Of a stretch of 64,000 bases of DNA, positions 53,450-61,904 are shown piece after piece. Position 1 is the stretch's first letter; every line of letters begins with the position of its first letter. The stretch is from Streptomyces sp. SID12488. Its GTDB lineage: Bacteria; Actinomycetota; Actinomycetes; Streptomycetales; Streptomycetaceae. Position numbers and translations under genes: made by a program. Where the stretch lies: the NCBI RefSeq assembly GCF_010548275.1, contig NZ_JAAGLT010000016.1, positions 140,688 to 204,687 of the forward strand, written 5' to 3'. A model generated the notes under the pieces. The model saw nothing but the letters and a program-made list of their open reading frames with translations, did no database searches and was not told the DNA's origin.

Positions 53450-54700
53450 ATGGAGGTAGCCGCGCCGCGCGGGGAAAATCGCGTCGGCACACCCTTAGGG
53501 GAATCCGCCACCGGCGGCCTCGGAAGCAACCCCACTCTGTCGGCGACGGTGCGCGCCATGGGGCTCAACGCCCCGCCGCCCCGGCTCGCCCGGAGTGTCG
53601 TCCTGATCGTCGAGTGCAGCTTCGTCCTGATCGGCTTTCTGAACATCCTGGACGCGAAGCCCGGCAAACTCGCCCTCGTCTCCTCGGCCATCGGCTTCAG
53701 CCTGGTCTTTCTTCTTCAACTGGTACACACCACCGAGCGCCTGGGGCGCTTCCGGGCCCGCTGGTACCGGTGGACGCTCACCCTGCAGGCCCTGCTGACC
53801 TATCTGCCGCTGTTCGCCCTGGGGTTCGGGTGGGGCGGGATGGCCGGATTCCTGGGCGCCTCCCTGCTGCTCGTGCTCCAGCCCGTGGTGGCCTGGCCGC
53901 TCTTCGGGCTGGTCGCCGCGGCGGCCTGGGCGACCGGACCGCTGCTGGGCATGAGCCCCCTCAACTCGGTGTACATCGCTGTCTCCACCGTCCTGACCGG
54001 CCTGATCGTGTACGGCCTCAACCGGCTCGCCCAACTGGTGGTCGAGGTCCAGGAGGCCCAGACGGAGCTCGCCCGGCTGGCCGTCACACAGGAACGGCTC
54101 CGCTTCGCCCGGGACCTGCACGATCTGCTCGGCTACAGCCTGTCGGCCGTCACGCTCAAGAGCGAACTGGCGTGCCGCCTCGTGCCCACGGACCCCGAAC
54201 GCGCCCTGGACGAGCTCAGGAGCATCCTGGAGATCTCCCGGCAGGCGCTCTCCGACGTACGCACGGTCGCCCGTGGTTACCGGGACATGTCGCTGACCAC
54301 CGAGGCGGTGTCGGCGCAGGCCGTCCTGGCCGCCGCCGGCATCCAGGCGGAGGTGGTGTGCCGCGCGGACCCCCCCGAAGGGGAGGTGAACACCATCATG
54401 GCCACCGTGCTCCGGGAGGCCATCACGAACCTGCTGCGCCACAGCAAGGCGGAGAACTGCCGGATCGAGAGCTGGACCACGGATGCGGGCGAGCTGGCCC
54501 TCACCATCGCCAACGACGGGGTGCAGACCGTGACGGGCTCCGGAAACCGGTCGGCCACCTCGGACGGCAGCGGCCTGGGCAACCTGCAGTTCCGTCTGAC
54601 ATCGATCGGGGGTCAACTGGTGTCGGGGCTGGACGAGGAAGGGTGGTTCGTACTGCGGGCCACGGCTCCGCTGCGACAGCCCGCCCGTCGCGCCGGCTGA
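53450..54700 (+). CDS. NarL-type (DesK-like) sensor kinase
   Basis: 416 residues with about five hydrophobic spans in the first 180 residues, then a HisKA_3 helix with the phospho-acceptor His in FARDLHDLLGYSLSAV and an ATPase domain: N box REAITNLLRHSKAEN, G box GSGLGNLQFRL. This is the DesK/NarX class that works with LuxR-type regulators. ATG 53450 has GAGGGG upstream. The likely partner regulator lies convergently downstream on the other strand, an unusual arrangement. Confidence 0.9.
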   Translation: MEVAAPRGENRVGTPLGESATGGLGSNPTLSATVRAMGLNAPPPRLARSVVLIVECSFVLIGFLNILDAKPGKLALVSSAIGFSLVFLLQLVHTTERLGRFRARWYRWTLTLQALLTYLPLFALGFGWGGMAGFLGASLLLVLQPVVAWPLFGLVAAAAWATGPLLGMSPLNSVYIAVSTVLTGLIVYGLNRLAQLVVEVQEAQTELARLAVTQERLRFARDLHDLLGYSLSAVTLKSELACRLVPTDPERALDELRSILEISRQALSDVRTVARGYRDMSLTTEAVSAQAVLAAAGIQAEVVCRADPPEGEVNTIMATVLREAITNLLRHSKAENCRIESWTTDAGELALTIANDGVQTVTGSGNRSATSDGSGLGNLQFRLTSIGGQLVSGLDEEGWFVLRATAPLRQPARRAG

Positions 54701-54930
54701 GAGCCGGAGCGACGGACCGTCCGACGGAGCCACGCACACCACCCGGAGGTTCCGTCGGGCCGGACCGGGCCGGGCCGCCGGTACCCCGTTCCCGCGGCCC
54801 ACAGGGCCCGCGCGGACGCGGACAGCCTTGCGGGTATTGGGTATTGGGCATTGGCCGTCCCCGAAGCCGGGCCGAGGCGGGTGCGCCACCGAACGGTGAC
54901 GCCGTCCCTTACCCCCCGGACCGTGTCACC
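54701..54930. other. Convergent intergenic region with short repeats
   Basis: No gene. A GGGTATT/GGGTATT/GGGCATT tandem triplet lies near 54831-54852. No clear strong hairpin was found. Confidence 0.35.
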
Positions 54931-55536
54931 TCACAGCCAGCCGCTGTCCCTCGCCACCCGGACCGCGTCGACCCGGTTGCGCGCGTTGAGCTTGGTGACG
55001 ACCGTGGTGAGGTAGTTCCGCACCGTTCCCACCGACAGGAACAGCCGTCTGGCGATGTCCGCCGCCTCCGCTCCGTCCGCGGCCATCCGCAGCACCTCCG
55101 TCTCACGGGGGGTCAGCGGGTTGTCGCCGTTGTCGATGGCCGCCAGTGCCAGCTGGGGATCGATCACCCGATTGCCCGCCGCGACCTCCCGCACCGCGTC
55201 GGCCAGTCGGTCCGGCGGTGCGTCCTTGAGGAGGAAACCGCCCACCTGGGCCGCGAGCGCCTTGCGGAGCGTCCCCGGCCGGCCGAGGCTGGTCAGGATC
55301 AACGTGCGGCACGAGGGCAGCTGTTGAGCCAGCTGGGCCGCGGCGGACAGTCCGTCGAGACCGGGCAGGTCGACATCGATGATGGCGACATCGGGCTCGT
55401 ATTCCAGCGCCTTGGGGACGATCTGGTCCCCACGCTCGACCTCTGCGACCACCTGGAGGTCATCCTCCAGGCTCAGTAAGGCCACCAGCGCTCCGCGAAC
55501 CATGTGCATGTCCTCGGCGAGCAGGATGCGTATCAA
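54931..55536 (-). CDS. NarL/LuxR-family response regulator
   Basis: 201 residues. The receiver has ILLAEDMHMVRGAL, the phospho-acceptor Asp in VAIIDVDLPGLDG and Lys in GGFLLKDAPPDRL; the LuxR helix-turn-helix is LTPRETEVLRMAADGAEAAD with SVGTVRNYLTTVVTKLNARN. This is the DesR-like group common in streptomycetes. The start appears to be TTG at 55536, with a G-rich site upstream. It probably pairs with the kinase at 53450. Confidence 0.9.
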   Translation of the reverse strand: MIRILLAEDMHMVRGALVALLSLEDDLQVVAEVERGDQIVPKALEYEPDVAIIDVDLPGLDGLSAAAQLAQQLPSCRTLILTSLGRPGTLRKALAAQVGGFLLKDAPPDRLADAVREVAAGNRVIDPQLALAAIDNGDNPLTPRETEVLRMAADGAEAADIARRLFLSVGTVRNYLTTVVTKLNARNRVDAVRVARDSGWL

Positions 55537-55641
55537 AGTGGTCCCCCCGTTGGGCCGGGACGTTCAGACCAGCCCTTTTGACGAGGACATTACTTGACAG
55601 AGAGGACGTACGGAAGGCTGATAATGAATTCCCTTTAACTT

Positions 55642-56679
55642 TCAACTCCACTGTGCCACTTCGAGGCGCATGGCGGTGGTGACCGTGTTCTCCTGCACCG
55701 CCTGCACGGCGACCGGGACGGTGAAGGTGCCCAGTTCCTCGTCCGAACGGAATCCCTCGACCGTCGCCCGAAGGCTCGTGATCCGGTCCAGTTCGGCGTA
55801 GTCGGTGAAGTCGGTTCCGATGGAGGCGACCGACAGGCTGTACGGGTCGAGGCCGTGCAGCCGGGCGACGGAGGCCACCGCCAGCTGACGCGCGGCCTCC
55901 ATCTGCAGATGGCCCGGCACATGGTCCAGCGGGTGGTCGAAGACGTGCGGATGACTGGTGTCCACCACCAACTGGGAGGAGAACCGCCCCGCTTCCCCGT
56001 CCGCGACGGGCTGCGTGACGAACACGTTCCTGGCGTCGCGCCGCCCCACCGCGCACGGTTCGGCCGCGGTGAAGCGCGGCAGCAGGAACCCCGGGTTGTC
56101 CGGCATCTGCCGCCTGCTCCGCATCGCCAGGTAGGCGGTTTTGGACAGGATCAGCAGTCCGCCCTCCCCCCTCATCGCGGGCCGTCCGTCGACCTCGACG
56201 TCCCCGGTGAAGGTGAACCCCTGTATCCGGCCTGCCCTGTTGCGCCGGGTCCGCACGACCATGTTGACCCGCAGGTCGGCCGGCCGTGAGCCGATGCGCA
56301 ACGGTTCGAACGCGGTGATCCGGAGACTGAGGTCCCGGAAGATGAACGCCGAGCCCACGTCCACCCCCAGATGGCGGTGGGCGACCAGGACCCCGGCCTG
56401 CCGCACCACCTCCACCAGCAGGGTGAAGTCGTACGACGGGGAGTCCTCCCCGATCAGGTGGCCGCGCGGCAGTTGGGCGGCGACGGCGAAGGTCTCCTCG
56501 CCCGTCTCGGCCGAGTCGGTGACGAAGACCTCGGCTATCGAGGCCCGGTGGACCAGCGTGCGGGGAACGGTCGCGTCGTAGCTCAGCTCCACCTCGGCGG
56601 CCGGGGGGCGCGCCGTGGCCGTCTCCGGCGCGGGTGTGGACGTGGGTGTGGACGCGGGCGCGGTCATGGAAATGCTCAT
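55642..56679 (-). CDS. AfsA-family butyrolactone-type signal synthase
   Basis: 345 residues with two AfsA hotdog repeats: first LVHRASIAEVFVTDSAETGEE with ESPSYDFTLLVEVVRQAGVL; second NVFVTQPVADGEAGRFSSQL with HPHVFDHPLDHVPGHLQMEA. AfsA-type enzymes join a beta-ketoacyl group to dihydroxyacetone phosphate, the first step to gamma-butyrolactone or butenolide hormones. The Pro/Thr-rich N-terminal 40 residues are dispensable-looking. No TetR-type receptor for such a signal is in the window. It shares a strand with a monooxygenase and a HAD protein upstream and may form one operon with them. Confidence 0.92.
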   Translation of the reverse strand: MSISMTAPASTPTSTPAPETATARPPAAEVELSYDATVPRTLVHRASIAEVFVTDSAETGEETFAVAAQLPRGHLIGEDSPSYDFTLLVEVVRQAGVLVAHRHLGVDVGSAFIFRDLSLRITAFEPLRIGSRPADLRVNMVVRTRRNRAGRIQGFTFTGDVEVDGRPAMRGEGGLLILSKTAYLAMRSRRQMPDNPGFLLPRFTAAEPCAVGRRDARNVFVTQPVADGEAGRFSSQLVVDTSHPHVFDHPLDHVPGHLQMEAARQLAVASVARLHGLDPYSLSVASIGTDFTDYAELDRITSLRATVEGFRSDEELGTFTVPVAVQAVQENTVTTAMRLEVAQWS

Positions 56680-56737
56680 GGTCGGGGTTGGTCCTTCCAA
56701 GGAGGTCTCGGTGTCGCGATCGGTGTACTGAGCCGGG

Positions 56738-58387
56738 TCAGGGCCGTACGGCCGGGACCGGCGCCGTGCGGGCCGGACGGGACGGCAGCCGGGCGAGGAG
56801 CGTGTCGAGGCCGGCCGGGCCCGAGCGCGCCGCGACGACACCGTCGGGCCGCACGTACGCGCACCACCGGGCGTCGGCTCCGCCGAGCGTGTCGTCCTGT
56901 GCCCGGACGACAGCCAACTCAGCGCCGTCCTGTGGGAGTTGTTCGCCGGCCGTCTCCGGGGGCCGGATCCACAGCACGTGTGTCATGTCCGCCGTGCCCC
57001 GGTCCCGCACCGCCTCCGCGGTCCGCGCGGCCGACTCGCCGGCTTCCTCGGCGCCGAACACGAGCAGGGTGTGCCTCCCGGCCGCCAGATGGGCGTGCAG
57101 CGTCGCCGCTGTGGTGCCGTGCACCGGGGTCAGCGCCGCGTCGGGGGCACGCCGCCCGGGCCTCAGCACACGGGGCACGCCCACGGCGGCGTCGGTTCCG
57201 GCCACCACCGCCGGGCTCCCGGAGTGGTCCAGGTCGAGCTGGGCGAGCAGCGGAAGCGCCTTCTTCTCCAGCAGGCCGGTGGCGGACAGAACCCGCATCG
57301 CCGTGTTCCGCAGGAGCCGTGCCGCCGGATTGCGCAGCAGCCACATCCGGGTCTGCTGGTCACTGTTCGCGACCGCCCTGACGGACGCGGGGCGCCGCTC
57401 GGCCTCATAGCTGTCGAGCAGTGCCGGATCACCTCCGCGCACCACCGTCGCGAGCTTCCACCCGACGTCGTAGCCGTCCTGGACACCGGTGTTGAGGCCC
57501 TGGCCACCGGCGGTGGTGTGGGCGTGCACCGCGTCACCCGCCAGCAGGACCGGCCCCTCGCGAAACCGGGGGGCGACCTTGGCGTGCACCCGGAAACGGC
57601 TGGTCCACCAGGTGCCGTGCAGACGCAGTCCGCCCGGGCCCCGCTCGTCGAGGAGCCGCTGCAGCTGTTCCTCGGACGGCGGCTCGGACCACTCGTCCGG
57701 TTCCGTGTCGAAGAAGACCCGGTGGCCGTCCGGCTGGGGGACGATCACCAGCACACCGTCCGGCGTGATGTGGTGCTGGACCTGGGCCTCGGCACCCGCG
57801 CCCTCCAGCCGGCCGTCCCCGATCAGGAACGTACGGTCGAAGGTGTGCCCCTCGAAGGGGATGCCGACGCTGTCGCGCACCATGCTGCGGGCGCCGTCGG
57901 CTGCGACGAGCCAGGGCACCGTCACCGTCTCCTCGGCGCCGGCCGCGCTCAGGGTGACAGTCGCCGACTCCTCGGGGCCGCCACGGTTCACGGTCACCGC
58001 CGTGACCTCGGTCTCCCACTCGACCGTTCCGCCGAGCTCCGCCAGCCGGGCGTGCAGCGCCCGTTCGGTGACCGGCTGCGGTACGCAGAGGGGACCGGGG
58101 AACGCGGTGCCCGTCAGGCCGCCGAACCGCACACCGGCGATGCGCCTGCCGTTCGACCAGTACGACGCCCCGGTCAGCGGCAGAGCCGTCTCCGCGAGCC
58201 GCGCGGCGACGCCCACGCGGTCCAGGCATTCGAGGGCGCCGCTCCACAGCACCAGCCCCTTGGGGGCGATGCCGGGACCGGAGCGCCGGTCGACGACACG
58301 GCAGGGCACTCCGAGGTCCCACAGCACACAGGCGGCGGTGAGCCCGGTGGGCCCGGCGCCGACGACCAGAACCGGCGCGGCCGTCAC
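56738..58387 (-). CDS. FAD-dependent monooxygenase (PheA/TfdB-type) 2
   Basis: 549-residue group A flavoprotein hydroxylase. FAD motif VLVVGAGPTGLTAACVLWDLG, DG motif LVAADGARSMVRDSVGI, and the GD motif VLLAGDAVHAHTTAGGQGLN are clear; the C-terminal ~170 residues are the thioredoxin-like domain of polyketide and phenol hydroxylases. GTG 58387 overlaps the HAD stop (GTGA). It may tailor the signal molecule made by the AfsA protein or the main product; the tight coupling to the HAD gene favours the signal. Confidence 0.9.
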   Translation of the reverse strand: MTAAPVLVVGAGPTGLTAACVLWDLGVPCRVVDRRSGPGIAPKGLVLWSGALECLDRVGVAARLAETALPLTGASYWSNGRRIAGVRFGGLTGTAFPGPLCVPQPVTERALHARLAELGGTVEWETEVTAVTVNRGGPEESATVTLSAAGAEETVTVPWLVAADGARSMVRDSVGIPFEGHTFDRTFLIGDGRLEGAGAEAQVQHHITPDGVLVIVPQPDGHRVFFDTEPDEWSEPPSEEQLQRLLDERGPGGLRLHGTWWTSRFRVHAKVAPRFREGPVLLAGDAVHAHTTAGGQGLNTGVQDGYDVGWKLATVVRGGDPALLDSYEAERRPASVRAVANSDQQTRMWLLRNPAARLLRNTAMRVLSATGLLEKKALPLLAQLDLDHSGSPAVVAGTDAAVGVPRVLRPGRRAPDAALTPVHGTTAATLHAHLAAGRHTLLVFGAEEAGESAARTAEAVRDRGTADMTHVLWIRPPETAGEQLPQDGAELAVVRAQDDTLGGADARWCAYVRPDGVVAARSGPAGLDTLLARLPSRPARTAPVPAVRP

Positions 58388-59130
58388 AGGGCACCTCCCG
58401 CGGCACCGACGGTCACGGCCACGGGGCGGTGGAGCAGGGCCGAGATCTCGCTGACGGCGCCGCCGGTGTCGGCGAAGCGCACCGTCCGTATGCCGAGTTC
58501 GGCGGCGGCCTGGCAGTTCTCCTCCGTGTCGTCGACGAAGAGGCACCGCTGCGGTGTGGTGCCGAGCCGGTCGAGCAGGATCCGGTAGATGGCCGGGTCC
58601 GGCTTGCGGACGCCCTCCTTGTGCGAGTCCACGACCACGTCGAAGAGCTCGTCGACGGGGAGCTGTGCGCGCCACAGCGGTTCCCACTCGCGGACGTTGT
58701 TGGTGAGCAGGGCGATCCGGTACCCGTCACGGCGCAGGGCGCGCAGGAACGACAGGAACTGCTCGTTGGGGGTCCGGCCCTGGAACCACAGCTCGCCGAA
58801 TCCGCGTCCGTCCGCCAGGATCCGGCCCGCCCCCTCGGGGAGCTCCGCCAGGATCCGGTCCACCATCTGCCGCTCGGTGATCGCGCCGGTCTCCAGGGCG
58901 GCCATCGGGGTCTCCCCGTGGCGTTCCGTCGCCGCCATGAATGCCTGGGCCAGGTCGCCGGCGTCGATCCCGGCCAGTTCGGCGAAGGCGACGAAGGTCT
59001 CCACCAGCGGGTTGGTCAGTACTCCTCCGTAGTCGACGACGATCGTGTCGACGGCCACGGCGCTTGCCCCGCCGTCGGCGACGCGGCGTACGGACCGCTC
59101 ACGTGGCGCGGCCTGTTGTGTGGATGTCAT
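58384..59130 (-). CDS. HAD-superfamily hydrolase
   Basis: 248-residue HAD type IA protein. Nucleophile motif VVDYGGVLTNP, threonine motif LLTNNVREW, Lys region KEGVRKPDPAIY, and acidic motif CLFVDDTEENC. The second Asp of the classic DxD is Gly, as in the epoxide-hydrolase N-terminal subgroup, so phosphatase activity may be weak or special. HAD phosphatases are frequent neighbours of AfsA genes and may remove phosphate from the butenolide phosphate. It overlaps the monooxygenase gene by four bases. Confidence 0.87.
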   Translation of the reverse strand: MTSTQQAAPRERSVRRVADGGASAVAVDTIVVDYGGVLTNPLVETFVAFAELAGIDAGDLAQAFMAATERHGETPMAALETGAITERQMVDRILAELPEGAGRILADGRGFGELWFQGRTPNEQFLSFLRALRRDGYRIALLTNNVREWEPLWRAQLPVDELFDVVVDSHKEGVRKPDPAIYRILLDRLGTTPQRCLFVDDTEENCQAAAELGIRTVRFADTGGAVSEISALLHRPVAVTVGAAGGAL

Positions 59131-59390
59131 CGGGCTGTTCCCCCCTTGATCTGTTCGATCTGGTCGATCCGCGCGGTCCGGGACCGGGCCGCGCGTTCAG
59201 GTGCGGGTGCGGGTGCGGGTGCGGGTGATCAGGCTGATCCGGTCGCGTCGGTGGTTCCGGTACGACCGGACGGCCGGCCGGTCTCGACGGTGCCGTCGGC
59301 CCTCGGCCGGGCGTCCGCCCAGGTTGCCGCGGCGTCCGCCCGAGGCGTTGCCCGGACGCTAACGACGATCGCTTGCGCCATGCCAAAGAA
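59131..59390. other. Promoter region of HAD-monooxygenase-AfsA operon
   Basis: 260 bases without a gene. A GTGCGG tandem repeat of four copies lies at 59201-59224, and an interrupted palindrome GACCGG-N8-CCGGTC lies at 59264-59283, which could be an operator. No SARP-type heptad pair was found here. Confidence 0.4.
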
Positions 59391-59424
59391 GGTGCGGGAG
59401 GACCTGTGGAGGTCCTCCCGCACC
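59391..59424 (-). terminator. Terminator after MMPL exporter 2
   Basis: A perfect 15-bp stem with a 4-base loop, followed on the minus strand by TTCTTTGG. It ends the transcript of the MMPL-2 gene, 36 bases after its stop. Confidence 0.85.
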
Positions 59425-59459
59425 CTGGTTTCGCATGGATGGCGTGCCGTGACGCGCCG

Positions 59460-61832
59460 TCAGTCGGACGGCTTTCCGGTCACCGCGCCGACCGCGCCGG
59501 CCCGTTTCTTCTCCTTCGGCGCCGCCGCGACCGGTGCGTCCGGTGCGTCTGCTGGATCGGCTGGATCCGCTGCCGGTGCGGCGGCTCCCGGGCCGCCCTC
59601 ACTGATGCCGAACCGCGCGTGCAGCCGTCGCAGCGGTCCGGGTGCCCACCAGGCCGCCCGGCCGGTGAGCGACAGGACCGCGGGGACGAGGAGCGTGCGA
59701 ATCACCATGGCGTCCATGAGGATGGCCAGGGCGACCCCCAGTCCGAGCATCTTCGTGTTGGTGATCCGGGAGGTGCCGATGGCCACCATGACGACCGAGA
59801 GGACGAGCGCGGCGGCGGTGATGACACCGCCGGTACCGCGAATCCCCTCCACCACCGCGGCCTTGTGGTCGTCGGGCGTACGATCCCGCTCCTCCTTGAT
59901 ACGGGAGAGCAGGAAGACCCCGTAGTCCATGGAGAGTCCGAAGGCGAGGCAGAACATCAGCACCGGAAGGGCCGTCTCGATGCTCCCCGTCGGTGTGAAG
60001 CCCAGCACCCCGGACAGATGCCCGTCCTGGAAGACCCACACCACGGCCCCCAGCATCGCGGTCAGGCTGAGCGCGTTGAGCAGTACGGCCTGGATCGGCA
60101 CCAGCACACTGCCGGTGAGCAGGAACACCAGGATCAGCGTGGCGAGCACGATGATGCCGATCGCCCACGGCAGACCACGTCCGATGGCCGCCTGGCTGTC
60201 GATCAGCGCGGCGGTCGTCCCGGAGGTGTACGCGGGGAAGTCCACGTCCACCGCGCGTACGTCCCGCACCAGTTCCTTGCTCTCGTCGGAGACGGCCTCC
60301 ACGCCGGGCACCACGGTGAGATACGAGATCTCGCCGGCGGTCCGGCCCGGCTGCCCCGGCCCGGTCGCCCTGCCCTGCGTGTAGCTGCCCGTGGACGCGT
60401 CCACCCGCAGCACCCCGGGCAGTTTGGACAACTGCTCGGCGTAGTCGCCCAGTCGACCGGTGGGCGCCTCGCGGGTGACGACCTCGAGACTTCCGGTGGG
60501 GCTGCCCTGGAACTGGTCCCTGATGTGCTCCTGCACCACCCGGGACTCCGCGGACGAGGGCAGCTGCCGGTAGTCGGCGGTGCCGAAGTCGACGTTCAGG
60601 AAGGGCGCGCCGAGCAGCAGCAGGACGGCCAGGGTGCCGGTGGCCACCAGCGGTGCGCGCCTCATCACGAACCGGGCCAGCCGGGCCCAGCCGGCTCCGG
60701 ATGCCGCGGGCTGCCGCTGCGTACGGGAGCGGCGGCGGACGAGTTTGCGCACGTCCCAGGCGTCGATCCGCCGGCCCAGGACGGCGAGCAGGGCCGGGAG
60801 GACCACCAGGGCCGCGGCGGCGGCGAGGACCACCACGCTGATCCCGGCGTAGGCGAGGGAGCGCAGGAAGTACAGCGGGAAGACCAGCATCGCGGCGAGC
60901 GAGACGGCGACCGTCGCGGCCGAGAACAGTACGGTCCGCCCGGCGGTGTTGAGGGTGACGGTGAGCGCGCCGGCCGTGTCGCGGCCGGCGGCGAGTTCCT
61001 CGCGGTAGCGGCGCACGATCAGCAGCGCGTAGTCGATGGCGAGGCCCAGGCCGAGGGCGGTGGTGAGGTTGGTGGCGAAGACGGAGACGTCGGTGAAGGA
61101 GGTGAGGACACGCAGCACCGCGTTGGTGCCGAGGATCGCGATCACCCCGATGCCGATCGGGAGCAGTGCGGCGACGGCGCTGCCGAACACCAGGATGAGG
61201 ATGAGGAGGGTGATCGGCAGCGCGATGACCTCGGCGCGCAGGAGATCCTCACGGATGAAGGTCTGCTGCTCGTTCTGGACGGCGACACTGCCGCCGATCC
61301 GGACCGTCAGATCGCCCTGCCGCCCGTCGAAGTGCCCGACGATCCGGTTCTGCAGGGTGCGGTCGGCCGCCAGTTCGTCCCCGGTGAGCCGGGCCACCAC
61401 CAGAGCCTCCCGGCGGTCCTCGGAGCGCAGCGCGGCGGAGCCGGTGTCCCAGTAGGAGGTGACGCCGGTGACGCCCCGCTCGTCGGCGAGCCGGGCAGCG
61501 AGTTCCCGTCCCTGACGCGCCGCCTCGGCGTCGTCGACCGCGCCGTCGGTACGGGCCAGCAGGACGAGGTTGGGCCGCGCCCCGGGGAACTCCCGCTCCA
61601 GGATGTCCGCGGCGTACGAGGACTCGGAGGAGGGGTCGACGACGCCGCCGCTGCCCCCGCTGCGCAGCCGGTCGGCCACCCCGCTGCCCAGGACGACGGC
61701 CCCGGCCAGCAGGACCACGGTGAGCAGGAGCAGCAGGCGGGCCCGGCTGCCGGCCAGCCGGGCGAGGGCGGTGAACGGACCGCGGGGCAGGGTGGTTTCG
61801 GGGGGCGGGGTGTCTTTGGTGAGGGGCGGCAT
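59460..61832 (-). CDS. MMPL-family (RND-type) exporter 2
   Basis: 790-residue MmpL-like exporter, paralogous in plan to the one at 30362-32560. Membrane blocks contain TALGLGLAIDYALLIVRRYREE and CLAFGLSMDYGVFLLSRIKEE with the Asp/Tyr relay, and ALAILMDAMVIRTLLVPAVL. The C-terminal tail is Ala/Pro/Asp-rich. GGGAG precedes ATG 61832. It lies just downstream of the secreted beta-propeller gene, which may make a two-gene operon under element I. Two MMPL exporters at opposite ends of the locus suggest export of more than one product or precursor. Confidence 0.92.
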   Translation of the reverse strand: MPPLTKDTPPPETTLPRGPFTALARLAGSRARLLLLLTVVLLAGAVVLGSGVADRLRSGGSGGVVDPSSESSYAADILEREFPGARPNLVLLARTDGAVDDAEAARQGRELAARLADERGVTGVTSYWDTGSAALRSEDRREALVVARLTGDELAADRTLQNRIVGHFDGRQGDLTVRIGGSVAVQNEQQTFIREDLLRAEVIALPITLLILILVFGSAVAALLPIGIGVIAILGTNAVLRVLTSFTDVSVFATNLTTALGLGLAIDYALLIVRRYREELAAGRDTAGALTVTLNTAGRTVLFSAATVAVSLAAMLVFPLYFLRSLAYAGISVVVLAAAAALVVLPALLAVLGRRIDAWDVRKLVRRRSRTQRQPAASGAGWARLARFVMRRAPLVATGTLAVLLLLGAPFLNVDFGTADYRQLPSSAESRVVQEHIRDQFQGSPTGSLEVVTREAPTGRLGDYAEQLSKLPGVLRVDASTGSYTQGRATGPGQPGRTAGEISYLTVVPGVEAVSDESKELVRDVRAVDVDFPAYTSGTTAALIDSQAAIGRGLPWAIGIIVLATLILVFLLTGSVLVPIQAVLLNALSLTAMLGAVVWVFQDGHLSGVLGFTPTGSIETALPVLMFCLAFGLSMDYGVFLLSRIKEERDRTPDDHKAAVVEGIRGTGGVITAAALVLSVVMVAIGTSRITNTKMLGLGVALAILMDAMVIRTLLVPAVLSLTGRAAWWAPGPLRRLHARFGISEGGPGAAAPAADPADPADAPDAPVAAAPKEKKRAGAVGAVTGKPSD

Positions 61833-61904
61833 GGTGGGGCTCCCGGGAGGTCGGGGTGGGTGAGTGCGTGCCGGGCCGGCGCCCGTGGACGCCGGCCCGT
61901 GTCG

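Noticed and set aside
59201..59226. A SARP-type heptad pair before the HAD operon
   Set aside because: The repeats here are GTGCGG with a 6-base period, not CTNNAGC at 11-bp steps.
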